Source: an uncultured Collinsella sp.
Lineage (GTDB): Bacteria; Actinomycetota; Coriobacteriia; Coriobacteriales; Coriobacteriaceae
Reading direction: 5' to 3'
Assembly (NCBI GenBank): GCA_900541685.1
Contig: UQKM01000002.1
Coordinates: 87,127-151,126 of the forward strand
Length of the DNA: 64,000 bases
Shown: positions 49,139 through 58,378 of the stretch, piece after piece
Position numbering within the stretch: position 1 is the stretch's first letter
Layout: every line of letters starts with the position of its first letter
Made by a program: the position numbers and the translations under genes
Notes under the pieces: generated by a model
Databases searched by the model: none
What the model was told of the DNA's origin: nothing
What the model saw: only the letters and a program-made list of their open reading frames with translations

Positions 49139-50272
49139 ATGTACATTTCCACACATCAGGCTCTACTCGACTTTTGCCAGCGCGCCCGTGAGTTTGACAC
49201 GATTGCCGTCGATACCGAGTTTTTGCGCGAGCGCACGTTCCATCCGCGCCTGTGTTTGGTTCAGATTGCCACCCCTGCCGAAAGCGTTGCGGTCGACCCT
49301 CTGGTGATCGACGACCTGTCGCCGCTGGCCGAGCTTATGGCCGACGAGAGCGTGATCAAAGTCTTCCACGCCTGCTCGCAGGATATGGAGGTTATGCTCC
49401 ATACCGTGGGCGTGCTGCCGCGTCCGATTTTTGACACGCAGGTGGCCGCCGCCTTTTTGGGCGAACGCCAGCAGATTTCCTACGGCGCGCTCGTGCAGAC
49501 GTTTTGCGGCGTCTCGCTGCCCAAGACCGAGTCGCTGACCGACTGGTCGCGTCGCCCGCTGACCGACAAACAGATCGAGTACGCGATCGATGACGTCAAG
49601 TACCTGATCGTCGCCTATACCGAGATGATGAGCCGCCTGCGCGAGCTGGGCCGCGTGGACTGGGTGCTCGACGAGCTGCGCCCGCTGGCTGACGAGTCGC
49701 ACTATCGCGCCGATCGCCACGAGGCGTTCCGTAAGGTCAAACGCATCAATTCGTGCAGCCGTCACCAGTTGGGCATCGCGCGCGAGCTCGCCGCCTGGCG
49801 CGAGGACCGCGCCGAGCGCCGCAACATCCCGCGCAAGTGGGTCATGTCCGACGATACGCTGCTGGCGCTCGTTAAGCGCAATCCCGTGCGCGTTGAGGAG
49901 TTCCGTAGCATTCGCGGTACCGACCAGTTGGGGGAGCGCGACGTGGACGGCGCGCTCATGGCCATCAAGCGCGGTGCGAGCTGCCCGCACGATCGCCTGC
50001 CGCTCATGGTGCGCGGGCATCGCCAGATCTCTCCGGAGCTGGAGAGCGTGACGGATCTCATGTACGCGCTCATCCGCCTGGTTGCCGAGCGCTCGGGGGT
50101 GGCGACCTCGGTCATTGCCTCGCGCGATGACCTGGCCGATTACATCGAGCATCCTGAGCAAAGCCCCCTGCGCGAAGGCTGGCGTTTTGAGCTTGTGGGT
50201 TCGCGCCTGGACGATCTGCTTTCCGGCAATATGGGGCTCACCGTGAAGGACGGAAAGATTGAGTTGTTATAG
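49139..50272 (+). CDS. rnd: ribonuclease D
   Basis: 377 aa from ATG 49139; the ribosome site is weak. The DEDD exonuclease domain shows FDTIAVDTEFLRERTFHPRL (DxE), KVFHACSQDMEVML, FDTQVAAAFLG and YAIDDVKYLIVAY (DxxxY). An HRDC domain follows near 210 (ARELAAWREDRAERRNIPRK) and a second HRDC-like region lies near 300. RNase D trims the 3' ends of stable RNAs. Confidence 0.93.
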   Translation: MYISTHQALLDFCQRAREFDTIAVDTEFLRERTFHPRLCLVQIATPAESVAVDPLVIDDLSPLAELMADESVIKVFHACSQDMEVMLHTVGVLPRPIFDTQVAAAFLGERQQISYGALVQTFCGVSLPKTESLTDWSRRPLTDKQIEYAIDDVKYLIVAYTEMMSRLRELGRVDWVLDELRPLADESHYRADRHEAFRKVKRINSCSRHQLGIARELAAWREDRAERRNIPRKWVMSDDTLLALVKRNPVRVEEFRSIRGTDQLGERDVDGALMAIKRGASCPHDRLPLMVRGHRQISPELESVTDLMYALIRLVAERSGVATSVIASRDDLADYIEHPEQSPLREGWRFELVGSRLDDLLSGNMGLTVKDGKIELL

Positions 50273-50340
50273 GGAAGCCTAGTTGGCTGGACGAGTGGGT
50301 AAAATGCCTCCAATGTGTAACTCGATTCGGAGGAATTCGT

Positions 50341-51045
50341 ATGCCCTACTACTATGGATACGGCTTTGGCATCGACCCGCTGTACCTGCTGGTTGTTCTT
50401 GTCTGCACAGTGCTTGGCCTTGCCGCGCAGAGCTATATCAATTCGACGTACAAGACGTGGTCCAAGGTTCGCTCGGACGGCGACACGGGCGCCACGGTCG
50501 CTCGCCGCATGCTCGACGCCAACGGCTGCAATGCCGTGGGTATCAAGGGGGTCGCTGGTGAGCTTACCGACCACTACAACCCGCAGGACAACAATCTGTA
50601 TCTGTCGGATTCCAACCGTTCGGGCGGCTCGGTCGCAAGCGTTGCTGTCGCTTGTCACGAGGCGGGTCACGCCGCTCAGCGTCAAAGTGGTTATGCCATG
50701 ATGAAGGTACGCACCGCCCTCGTGCCGGTCGTCAACTTTACCCAGAACACTTGGACCATCGTGCTGCTCATGGGCCTGTTTATGAACATCGCGGGACTCA
50801 CGACCCTCGCACTGATCTTCTTCTCGTTTAGCGTGCTGTTCCAGCTGGTTACGCTGCCGGTTGAGATTGATGCCAGTCGGCGCGCCGTGGCGTATATTGA
50901 GCAGTCGGGTATGAGCTCCAAGCAGGTCAACGGTGCCAAGAAGGTGCTGACGGCCGCTGCGCTTACCTATGTTGCCGCAGCGCTCACTTCGATCATTCAG
51001 CTGCTCTACCTTATGGCTCGTTACAACAGAAACTCCAACCGATAA
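50341..51045 (+). CDS. zinc metallopeptidase, YugP family
   Basis: 234 aa; ATG 50341 behind CGGAGG. The N-terminal helix LYLLVVLVCTVLGLAAQSYI is followed by the soluble domain with VAVACHEAGHAAQRQSGYAM near 108, giving the HExxH zinc motif. Two more helices (TIVLLMGLFMNIAGLTTLAL and another) follow, with the third zinc ligand probably in EIDASRRAV. This matches the PF04298 neutral zinc metallopeptidase family, membrane bound, whose substrates are unknown. Confidence 0.92.
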   Translation: MPYYYGYGFGIDPLYLLVVLVCTVLGLAAQSYINSTYKTWSKVRSDGDTGATVARRMLDANGCNAVGIKGVAGELTDHYNPQDNNLYLSDSNRSGGSVASVAVACHEAGHAAQRQSGYAMMKVRTALVPVVNFTQNTWTIVLLMGLFMNIAGLTTLALIFFSFSVLFQLVTLPVEIDASRRAVAYIEQSGMSSKQVNGAKKVLTAAALTYVAAALTSIIQLLYLMARYNRNSNR

Positions 51046-51133
51046 CAAATTGGGTCGCTGGGCGCCGTGGGGATTTGTGTCCCCGCGGCGCTGTACTATG
51101 TGTTGGACTTGAATTAGCGCAGGGCCGGAGCCC

Positions 51134-52612
51134 ATGTGCACGATGACGAAAGGGGGCTGCGTGGCAGGCTGGAATCTAACCGGCAATAGCGTTTCCGCCG
51201 AGTTCGACGGTTCGGACGAGCAAGAGCGTAAAGAGCTCAGCGTGAGCCAGGCGGTAGAGATCGCCGCCGGTGCGCTCGATGCTATTCCGCAACTGACCGT
51301 CCTGGGCGAGGTCACGGGTTTCCGTGGTCCCAATGCCCGAAGCGGCCACTGCTACTTCCAGATTAAAGACGACTCGGCCGCCGTCGACTGCATCATCTGG
51401 AAGGGCGCCTATCTCAAGCGTACCTTCGATCTGCGTGACGGCATGCAGGTGAGCTTTAAGGGCAGCTTCAATCTCTATAAGGCCACGGGCCGCATGAGCT
51501 TTGTCGCTCGCTCGTTTTCGCTGGCGGGGGAGGGTCTGCTGCGTCAACAGGTGGCGCAGTTGGCCGAAAAGCTACGCCGCGAGGGACTGATGGACGAGTC
51601 CCGCAAACGCCGCATCCCGGTGTTTTGCTCACGCGTGGCGGTCGTCACCTCGCTTTCCGGTGCGGTAATCGACGACGTCAAGCGTACGCTGCGCCGTCGC
51701 AACCCGCTCGTCGAGCTTGTCTGCGTGGGCGCCAAGGTTCAAGGCGAGGGTGCGCCGGCCGAGCTCATTGATGGCTTGCGCCGCGCCGCTTCCATTACGC
51801 CGGCGCCCGACTGTATTTTGCTGGTGCGCGGCGGCGGCTCCTTTGAGGACCTCATGACCTTTAATGACGAGGAGCTTGCCCGCGCGGTGGCGGCTTGTCC
51901 TGTGCCCGTGGTGACCGGCATTGGCCATGAGCCCGATACCTCGATTTGCGACATGGTGAGCGACCGACGCGCCTCCACGCCCACGGCGGCGGCAGAATCG
52001 GTGGCGCCGGCTATGACGGAGTTGGCCGATGTGCTCGAGGCGCGCCATCAGCGTCTGGGTGCCGCGATGGCATCGATGATTGGGTCGGCCCAGGTCGACC
52101 TGGAGATGCTCGATCAGCGCGGTCGCCGTGCCTGGGATACCTATACGGCTCGCTTGGGTGATGCGCTCGATGCCGCTGCGTGTCGCCCGTGCCTCAACGA
52201 CCCCACATTTATGGTCGAGCGTCGCGAATCGGAGCTTGCGCTGACTGCCGATCGCCTGTCGGGCGCCATAGTACGCTCGGTCGGGACATTCCGCTCCAAC
52301 TTTGAGCGCCTGCCCGAGCGCCTGGTTGCAAGCACCTCGGGGCTCGATGGCAAGCGCCATGCGCTCATGCTTGCGAGTTCCCGTCTGGAGCATCAGGGAC
52401 GTTCGATGCTCAGCAAACCCGCGTCCGACCTGGGTCGAGCCGCCGCTTCGCTCGATGCCCTGTCGCCGCTCAAGGTGCTTGCCCGCGGCTATTCCATCGC
52501 GTACAGCGATGATGGGGTGGCTACGAGCGCCAAGACCTTTAAGCCCGGCGACGCCATCCGCGTGCGCATGGCAGACGGCAACGTGGCGGCAACGGTCGAT
52601 ACGGTCGAGTAA
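51134..52612 (+). CDS. xseA: exodeoxyribonuclease VII large subunit
   Basis: Up to 492 aa. ATG 51134 and 51143 are possible, but GTG 51161 has the strongest ribosome site (AAAGGGGG), giving 483 aa. An N-terminal OB fold (QLTVLGEVTGFRGPNARSGH, YFQIKDDSAAVDCIIWKG) is followed by the catalytic domain with VVTSLSGAVIDDV, LVRGGGSFEDLMTFNDEELA and GIGHEPDTSICDMVSDRRAS. A coiled-coil region and the C-terminal ARGYSIAY segment complete the protein. With XseB it degrades single-stranded DNA. Coupled to xseB. Confidence 0.95.
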   Translation: MCTMTKGGCVAGWNLTGNSVSAEFDGSDEQERKELSVSQAVEIAAGALDAIPQLTVLGEVTGFRGPNARSGHCYFQIKDDSAAVDCIIWKGAYLKRTFDLRDGMQVSFKGSFNLYKATGRMSFVARSFSLAGEGLLRQQVAQLAEKLRREGLMDESRKRRIPVFCSRVAVVTSLSGAVIDDVKRTLRRRNPLVELVCVGAKVQGEGAPAELIDGLRRAASITPAPDCILLVRGGGSFEDLMTFNDEELARAVAACPVPVVTGIGHEPDTSICDMVSDRRASTPTAAAESVAPAMTELADVLEARHQRLGAAMASMIGSAQVDLEMLDQRGRRAWDTYTARLGDALDAAACRPCLNDPTFMVERRESELALTADRLSGAIVRSVGTFRSNFERLPERLVASTSGLDGKRHALMLASSRLEHQGRSMLSKPASDLGRAAASLDALSPLKVLARGYSIAYSDDGVATSAKTFKPGDAIRVRMADGNVAATVDTVE

Positions 52613-52654
52613 ACCGCGTTTCATAGCGATAAACCTTTAGGAAAGGAAACAGAT

Positions 52655-52921
52655 ATGGCAGAGAAGACCCCGGTCGAGCAGCTTACGTACAAGCAGGCTT
52701 CGCAGGAGTTGGAGCTCATCATCCGCAGCTTGGAGTCGGGCGATATGGAGCTCGAGGAGTCGCTCGAGAGCTATACCCGCGGCGTCGAGCTCCTCAAGAG
52801 CCTGCGTACTCGCTTGTCCGATGCCGAGCAGAAGGTCTCGGTGCTCCTTAAGGACGTCGACGGCACCGACGTGCTCGTCGACGGCGAAGCCGCCAACACC
52901 GACGACAACCTCTCGTTCTAA
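52655..52921 (+). CDS. xseB: exodeoxyribonuclease VII small subunit
   Basis: 88 aa; AGGAAAGGA precedes ATG 52655. The helical core is typical: LTYKQASQELELIIRSLESG, DMELEESLESYTRGVELLKS, then LRTRLSDAEQKVSVL. Several copies wrap the XseA coiled coil. The acidic C-terminal tail (VDGTDVLVDGEAANTDDN) is usual for the family. 42 nt downstream of xseA in the same operon. Confidence 0.95.
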   Translation: MAEKTPVEQLTYKQASQELELIIRSLESGDMELEESLESYTRGVELLKSLRTRLSDAEQKVSVLLKDVDGTDVLVDGEAANTDDNLSF

Positions 52922-52970
52922 CCATCCAGACCAAATATAATTACCTTGGTCTGCGAGAAAGGAACCAACC

Positions 52971-53306
52971 ATGTGTGATTGCATCTTCTGCAAAATTGCC
53001 AACCACGAGATCCCCTCGACCGTTGTCTATGAGGACGACCAGGTCATCGCCTTCGACGACCTCAACCCACAGGCGCCGGTCCACACGCTCGTGATCCCCA
53101 AGAAGCACTACAGCGACATCGCCGACAACGTACCGGCCGAGACCATGGGCGCCATGGCTCACGCCATCCAGGAGGTCGCTAAGGTCAAGGGCTTGGAGGA
53201 CGGTTTTCGCGTCATCTCCAACAAGGGCGTCAACGCCGGCCAGACCGTCATGCACTTCCACATGCACGTCCTCGGCGGCAAGAACCTGGGCGAGAACCTC
53301 ATCTGA
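52971..53306 (+). CDS. HIT family nucleotide hydrolase (HinT-like)
   Basis: 111 aa; GAAAGGAA precedes ATG 52971. The HIT fold starts CDCIFCKIANHEIPSTVVYE with the zinc-type cysteines. The histidine triad is in QTVMHFHMHVLGG near 95. HinT-type proteins hydrolyse purine phosphoramidates such as AMP-lysine and are often near DNA/RNA maintenance genes. 49 nt after xseB; may share the transcript. Confidence 0.95.
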   Translation: MCDCIFCKIANHEIPSTVVYEDDQVIAFDDLNPQAPVHTLVIPKKHYSDIADNVPAETMGAMAHAIQEVAKVKGLEDGFRVISNKGVNAGQTVMHFHMHVLGGKNLGENLI

Positions 53307-53347
53307 GGGCGCGTAGCCCGTCGACTTGGCTGCCTTTGGAGTAATCT

Positions 53348-54238
53348 ATGCAGCTTTCTCAACTCGAATACCTTCAAGCGGTAGCGAACTATGGCGGCGT
53401 GCGCAAAGCAGCTCGCGCCGTTCATGTGAGTCCGCAGGCCGTTTCGTCGGCAATCAAAAAGTTGGAATCTGAGTATCAGATTGTTTTGCTCGACCGATCG
53501 GCGGGGGAGGCTGTTTTGTCTCCGGCGGGCAGAGAATTTGCACGTCGTGCACGCGTGATCTTGGCACAAGTCGACGATCTCAAAAAGTACGCTCAATCGA
53601 GGGGCGACGGCGTTTCGCCCGATGGCCACTTTCGTCTTTACGCCCCCTGCCTTCATGGACGGGGGCGCCTTTTTGCCGAAAAATGGTATGACTCGTTTGA
53701 ACGCTCGCACCCTCAGATTCATCTTGATGTGTGGCATCAGCCAACGGCAACATGCTTTGAATCACTTATACTTGGAATTTCGGACGCGGCTATCTCATTC
53801 GAGGAACCACGGGACAGCGTCCTTTCTTCAAAATATTTGGGTGAAAAAGAGCTCAAGGTTCTTTCGTGCCCAGCGGGTCATCAATCTGTGGGCGCCATGA
53901 CCATTCGCGAGTTACTGGGCGGCAGGCTCGCTGTTCCCATTAATTTGTCACCCTGTCTCAATGCAATCAATCAATGTCCCGAAGCCCAGCTCGTCAATTT
54001 TCGCTTCCGTGATGTTGAATACGGAAGCAGGGCTCAGACTGAGTTTCTTCAAGCCGGGGGATTGATATTGAGTTTGTCTGGGTCCTCTCTCGCATCGGAT
54101 GGGTCAGAAGTGAGTGAGTGCTCCATTGAAGGTTCGCGTGATGTAACCTTGCCTATCTACTTTTGCTATCGGCAAAATTCCTGGACTGATCGACACCAGA
54201 CGGTTTTTCTGCACCTATTGCGTCATCTTGCTTCGTGA
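53348..54238 (+). CDS. LysR-family transcriptional regulator
   Basis: 296 aa. The N-terminal winged HTH is textbook: MQLSQLEYLQAVANYGGVRK, AARAVHVSPQAVSSAIKKLE, LLDRSAG. The effector domain starts near 90 (DGHFRLYAPCLHGRGRLFAE) and is complete, although the usual substrate-binding loop sequence is not conserved. A probable target is the MFS permease gene 119 nt downstream on the same strand. GC content is lower than in the neighbouring exo VII genes. Confidence 0.9.
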   Translation: MQLSQLEYLQAVANYGGVRKAARAVHVSPQAVSSAIKKLESEYQIVLLDRSAGEAVLSPAGREFARRARVILAQVDDLKKYAQSRGDGVSPDGHFRLYAPCLHGRGRLFAEKWYDSFERSHPQIHLDVWHQPTATCFESLILGISDAAISFEEPRDSVLSSKYLGEKELKVLSCPAGHQSVGAMTIRELLGGRLAVPINLSPCLNAINQCPEAQLVNFRFRDVEYGSRAQTEFLQAGGLILSLSGSSLASDGSEVSECSIEGSRDVTLPIYFCYRQNSWTDRHQTVFLHLLRHLAS

Positions 54239-54357
54239 AATTAATTGGCTTCGAGACGTCAAGTGATTATTGACGCCTTTTAACACATAGCTGACAGCTT
54301 TGCCCTCATGCTTTTCCAAGATTCCGATTTAGATTGCTGACTCTTGGAGGGCGGAGC

Positions 54358-55536
54358 ATGAAAAACCGTACGGTTTTGCTTTATATGACGTTCGTTTTTC
54401 TGTCGAACTTCAGCACCATCTTGTATTTTCTAACTGTCTACCTTGAGTTCGTCGGGCTTTCGATGGTAGCGATTTCTAGCATGATGATTGCATATCAAGT
54501 GAGCAAGTTCATCCTTGAAGTTCCCACTGGCTATATTGCTGATAGGTTTGGACGAAAGACTAGCGGTCTCGTTGGCGTTGTGGGAATGCTTGGATACTAC
54601 GCCGCCCTGCTTCTCGTCCGTTCTCCTCTGCTTTTAATCGGCGCGTTTGCTCTCAAAGGTTTTGCCGTTGCATGTGTGAGCGGATCCATAGAAGCGATTT
54701 ACATTGACAGCGTCTCTCAGGACCAGCTCGTAAGACTTAATGTCGTTGAGCGATTTGTTTTCTATGCCTCTTATGCCATCTCCGCTTGTGTGGGCGGCTT
54801 CATTTCGTCTGTCGGTGCATACCTCATTGGTCTTTCGGCAGATATCATCGCAATGGTGTTGACGTTGGTTGTCGTTATCTGCATTCCTGAGATGCGAAGA
54901 GGGGGCACTGCGGGGACACCTGAGCGTGGAATTAGCCCGAAGATGATCGGTGCCGCTATTGCGCGTAACGGAATTCTTCGTTCAGCGTTCATCATGGACT
55001 GTTCTCAAGCATTTGCTTTTGTCGCCCTGGAAGACTTTTTCTCACTGTTGCTTGCGGGTCGCGGAATGAATGCCGTCGCTTCGGGTGTGATCATTGCGGT
55101 CCAGCTCCTTGCCTCGGCCTCCATGGGGCTTATTGTGCCCAGTGTGATTGCTCATGTCGACAAGGGCCGTTTTGCGCGTATTTGCGGCATCGTGCGCCTT
55201 TCCCTGACTGCTCTATTTTTGATTCCCTTTACTCCGGTCTATTTGCTGCCTGTGTTCTATGTGTTGCAGACGGTCGCCTACTCGTTATTTGCTCCAATTA
55301 AATACTCAATTTTTCAAAATGCCGCCGATTCTTCGATGCGCTGTTCACTGATTTCGGTTCAAAGCCAGATGGTGGCGGTGGGTGCCATCCTTTTCTATCT
55401 GTTCAATGCTGCGTTGGGCAGTATCGCGGGCATTCGAGTCATATTGCTTGTCGCGCTCGGGATTTCTTCTTTGGTGTATATCCCCACGCTATTTCGTCTT
55501 ACAAGTCAAAGGCCATGCGTATTTAGGCACCGATAA
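54358..55536 (+). CDS. MFS transporter
   Basis: 392 aa; ATG 54358 behind GGAGGGCGGAG. About 12 membrane helices. The cytoplasmic loop 2-3 motif is visible as TGYIADRFGRKTSGLVGVVG, matching the MFS signature GxxxDRxGRK. The N-terminal half resembles drug/efflux MFS members (VYLEFVGLSMVAISSMMIAY). Its substrate is unknown. It is placed after a LysR gene and may be controlled by it. Like the regulator, it is less GC-rich than its neighbours, which may signal transfer. Confidence 0.9.
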   Translation: MKNRTVLLYMTFVFLSNFSTILYFLTVYLEFVGLSMVAISSMMIAYQVSKFILEVPTGYIADRFGRKTSGLVGVVGMLGYYAALLLVRSPLLLIGAFALKGFAVACVSGSIEAIYIDSVSQDQLVRLNVVERFVFYASYAISACVGGFISSVGAYLIGLSADIIAMVLTLVVVICIPEMRRGGTAGTPERGISPKMIGAAIARNGILRSAFIMDCSQAFAFVALEDFFSLLLAGRGMNAVASGVIIAVQLLASASMGLIVPSVIAHVDKGRFARICGIVRLSLTALFLIPFTPVYLLPVFYVLQTVAYSLFAPIKYSIFQNAADSSMRCSLISVQSQMVAVGAILFYLFNAALGSIAGIRVILLVALGISSLVYIPTLFRLTSQRPCVFRHR

Positions 55537-55551
55537 CTTATATATCAACGC

Positions 55552-55589
55552 AATAAACCCGAGCGCGAGGGCGTTTGGGTTTATTATTG
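55552..55589 (+). terminator. MFS gene terminator
   Basis: AATAAACCC (55552-55560) pairs with GGGTTTATT (55577-55585), with GCGC/GGCG pairs inside the loop; a short T/A run follows. It separates the MFS gene from ackA1. Confidence 0.6.
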
Positions 55590-55638
55590 AAGCGTATGTA
55601 ACCTGGCGGCGCCACACCGCCTGTTAGTAGGGAGACAC

Positions 55639-56817
55639 ATGAACGTTCTGGTCGTCAACGCGGGATCTTCGACCCTTAAGTATCAGGTCATCGATACCAA
55701 GTCCCACAAGGTGTCCGCAAAGGGCTCCTGCGAGCGCGTCTGCTTTACCGGCGGTACCTTCACCCACGCTGCCAACGGCTCCAAGAAGGTGACCGAGAAC
55801 ATTGAGTTCCCCGACCACAAGGTCGCCATCGAGGTCGTCCTGAAGGACCTCGAGGCCAACGGCGTCAAGATCGAGGGCATCGGCCACCGTATCGTTCAGG
55901 GCGGTTGGTACTTTGGCGATTCCTCCCTCGTCGACGAGGATGTCCTTGCCAAGATCCGCGAGGTCGCTCCGCTTGCTCCGTTGCACAACAACCCCGAGGC
56001 CAACGTTATCGAGTACTGCCTCGAGCAGTATCCCGACCTGCCCAACGTTACGGTCTACGACACCGCTTTCCACTTCAACATGCCCGAGGTCGCCAAGACT
56101 TACGCCTTGCCCAAGGACGTCTGCGACAAGCTGCACATCCGTAAGTACGGCGCCCACGGCACCAGCTACCGCTACATCTCCAAGAAGGTTGCCGAGATGA
56201 CCAACGGCGAGGCCCGCAAGGTCGTCGTGTGCCACATCGGTTCCGGCGCTTCCCTGTGCGCCATCGAGGACGGCAAGTGCATGGACACCACCATGGGCTT
56301 GACGCCGCTCGACGGTGTCATGATGGGCACCCGCTGCGGCTCCATCGACCCGGCTACCGTGTGCTACCTGCAGCGCGAGGGCGGCTACACCTTCGACGAG
56401 GTCGACGAGATGATGAACAAGAAGTCCGGCCTTTTGGCTGTGACCGGCGGCAAGACCAACGACTGCCGCAACGTCGAGGAGCTCGCCGCCGCTGGTGACC
56501 CCGATGCTCAGCTCGCCTTCGACATGTTTGTCTACAAGATTGCCGCCAAGGCTGCCGAGATGGCTACTTCCATGTGCGGCATGGACACGCTGGTCTTCAC
56601 CGCTGGCATCGGTGAGCACGCTCCGGCCGTTCGTGCCGGCGTTGCCGACCGTCTGGCCTTTATGGGCGTCAAGATGGATCATGCCCGCAACGCCCTGCGT
56701 GGTGACGGCGCTTGGTGCCTGTCTGCCAAGGATTCCAAGGTCAAGATCTTCGTCATCCCCACGGACGAGGAGTTCATGATCGCTTCCGACGTCGAGCGCA
56801 TCGTCAACGCCAAGTAA
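55639..56817 (+). CDS. acetate kinase paralogue 1, with active-site substitutions
   Basis: 392 aa. It has the acetokinase fold (VLVVNAGSSTLKYQVI, GHRIVQGGWYFGDS, YDTAFHFNMPEV, TTMGLTPLDGVMMGTRCGSI, PTDEEFMIASDVER). Compared with typical AckA and with its own neighbour, three conserved motifs change: GAHGTSH reads GAHGTSY, HLGNG reads HIGSG, and GIGEN reads GIGEH. The main transition-state His of GAH remains. The altered residues line the phosphate/nucleotide site, so phosphoryl donor or acid specificity may differ. GTAGGGAG precedes the start. Confidence 0.85.
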   Translation: MNVLVVNAGSSTLKYQVIDTKSHKVSAKGSCERVCFTGGTFTHAANGSKKVTENIEFPDHKVAIEVVLKDLEANGVKIEGIGHRIVQGGWYFGDSSLVDEDVLAKIREVAPLAPLHNNPEANVIEYCLEQYPDLPNVTVYDTAFHFNMPEVAKTYALPKDVCDKLHIRKYGAHGTSYRYISKKVAEMTNGEARKVVVCHIGSGASLCAIEDGKCMDTTMGLTPLDGVMMGTRCGSIDPATVCYLQREGGYTFDEVDEMMNKKSGLLAVTGGKTNDCRNVEELAAAGDPDAQLAFDMFVYKIAAKAAEMATSMCGMDTLVFTAGIGEHAPAVRAGVADRLAFMGVKMDHARNALRGDGAWCLSAKDSKVKIFVIPTDEEFMIASDVERIVNAK

Positions 56818-56828
56818 TTGCAAGAGGG

Positions 56829-56867
56829 GAGGGGCTGGACGACCGAGCGCCGTTCGGCCCCTCTTTT
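56829..56867 (+). terminator. terminator between the two acetate kinase genes
   Basis: GAGGGGC (56829-56835) pairs with GCCCCTC (56857-56863), followed by four T. The two kinases are thus probably transcribed separately. Confidence 0.7.
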
Positions 56868-56886
56868 GTGCTCGTTGGGCGATATG

Positions 56887-56916
56887 CTTGATAGCTATTT
56901 ATCAAGTTGTGATAAC
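56887..56916 (+). promoter_or_regulatory. ackA2 promoter with overlapping inverted repeat
   Basis: TTGATA (56888-56893) and GATAAC (56911-56916) are 17 nt apart. The inverted repeat CTTGATA/TATCAAG (56887-56906) covers the -35 box and could be an operator. Confidence 0.45.
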
Positions 56917-56981
56917 TTCTTATTAACATGCGGCCGCCTTAAGGGGTCTGCGTCGACCGTATTGCACTGCAAAGGAGTCTC

Positions 56982-58160
56982 ATGAACGTACTTGTTGTCA
57001 ACGCCGGCAGCTCAAGCCTTAAATATCAGCTTTTGGATACCGATACCCGAGAGGTTTTCGCCAAGGGCAACTGCGAACGTATCGGTTCGGACATGGGCAT
57101 CTTTGGCCACTCCGAGAACGGTGGCGCCAAGCAGACCGAGGAGGTCCCTTTCCCCGATCATCGCTCTGCTATCGCTCGCGTGCTCGAGGAGCTCGAGAAG
57201 ACCGACTTTACGATTGATGGCATTGGCCATCGTATCGTTCAGGGCGGCTGGCACTTCGATGATTCCGCGGTCGTCGACGATGAGGTCATGGCTAAGATCC
57301 TCGAGGTTGCTCCGCTCGCCCCGCTGCACAATTACGGCGAGGCCGCGGCAATCGAATATTGCCGCGAGAAGTATCCGGAGCTGCCCAACGTGGCCGTCTT
57401 CGACACCTCGTTCCACATGACCATGCCCGAGGTCGCCTACACCTACGCGCTGCCCAAGGACGTGTGCGACAAGTACCACGTGCGCAAGTACGGTGCCCAC
57501 GGCACGAGTCACCGCTATGAGTGGATGATGGCCAAGGAGATCCTGGGCTCGCGCTGCCACCGCCTGCTCTCGTGCCATTTGGGCAACGGCGCCTCGCTTG
57601 CCGCCATCGAGGACGGTGTATGCCGCGATACCACGATGGGCCTCACGCCGCTCGACGGCCTGATGATGGGCACCCGTTGTGGTTCCATTGACCCGGCTAC
57701 CGTGTGCTACCTGCAGCGCGAGGGCGGCTACAGCTACCAGGAAGTCGATGACATGATGAACAAGCAGTCTGGTCTGCTTGCCATCTCGGGCATCTCCAAC
57801 GACGCCCGTGACATCCGTACGCGCGCCTCCGAGGGCGACGAGCGCTGCCTGCTCGCCTTCGATATGTTCGCCTACAAGGCCATGCAGCAGGCCGGCTCCA
57901 TGATCGCTTCCATGGCGGGCGTCGACACCATTACCTTTACCGCCGGCATCGGCGAGAATGACTGGTCGATCCGCAAGGCCTTCTGCGACTGCTTCGAGTG
58001 GCTGGGCGTGCGCATCGACAACAACAAGAACCGCGAGGCCGTGGGCAACGGTCCGCAGGTCATCAGCGCCGCCGGTTCCGCCGTCACGGTCATGGTCATC
58101 CCCACCGACGAGGAATACATGATCGCCCACGACGTCGAGCGTCTGACCGCGAATAACTAG
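56982..58160 (+). CDS. ackA: acetate kinase paralogue 2 (canonical)
   Basis: 392 aa; AAAGGAG precedes ATG 56982. All catalytic motifs are standard: VVNAGSSSLKYQLL, GHRIVQGGWHF, FDTSFHMTMPEV, YGAHGTSHRY, SCHLGNGASLAAI, TTMGLTPLDGLMMGTRCGSI, TFTAGIGEND and PTDEEYMIA. It converts acetyl phosphate and ADP to acetate and ATP, the energy-yielding end of fermentation. The convergent gene is pta. It is roughly two-thirds identical by eye to the upstream paralogue, so a tandem duplication is likely. Confidence 0.95.
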   Translation: MNVLVVNAGSSSLKYQLLDTDTREVFAKGNCERIGSDMGIFGHSENGGAKQTEEVPFPDHRSAIARVLEELEKTDFTIDGIGHRIVQGGWHFDDSAVVDDEVMAKILEVAPLAPLHNYGEAAAIEYCREKYPELPNVAVFDTSFHMTMPEVAYTYALPKDVCDKYHVRKYGAHGTSHRYEWMMAKEILGSRCHRLLSCHLGNGASLAAIEDGVCRDTTMGLTPLDGLMMGTRCGSIDPATVCYLQREGGYSYQEVDDMMNKQSGLLAISGISNDARDIRTRASEGDERCLLAFDMFAYKAMQQAGSMIASMAGVDTITFTAGIGENDWSIRKAFCDCFEWLGVRIDNNKNREAVGNGPQVISAAGSAVTVMVIPTDEEYMIAHDVERLTANN

Positions 58161-58182
58161 TGCGTTCGCTTGCGATTGAACG

Positions 58183-58220
58183 AAAGGCCTCCTGAGCAGC
58201 AGCTCAGGAGGCCTTTTTGC
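58183..58220 (+). terminator. ackA terminator
   Basis: AAAGGCCTCCTGAGC pairs perfectly with GCTCAGGAGGCCTTT around AGCA, followed by further T. It lies about 23 nt after the ackA stop. Confidence 0.92.
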
Positions 58221-58378
58221 TAGCAGGCGGAAATACCAGTCCCAAAGTGATCATCACCAGTAACGCCTGCGCTCCCAGCAACGACACCCATCCATTCAGA
58301 TCCTCAGCCCCAGCTCGTAGCCAAGCCGCCGTCCACTCCAGATGCTCTGAATGCTTCGTAGCAGTAGAAGGCCGTACG
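58204..58378 (-). pseudogene. possible C-terminal remnant of a membrane-protein gene
   Basis: A - strand frame stays open for about 57 codons and ends at TGA 58204-58206 inside the ackA terminator. It encodes a plausible membrane helix (VSLLGAQALLVMITLGLVFP) with coding-like codon use. It has no start codon. Upstream it runs into a stop within the long inverted repeat at 58367, so it may be the tail of a gene lost by rearrangement. Confidence 0.3.
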
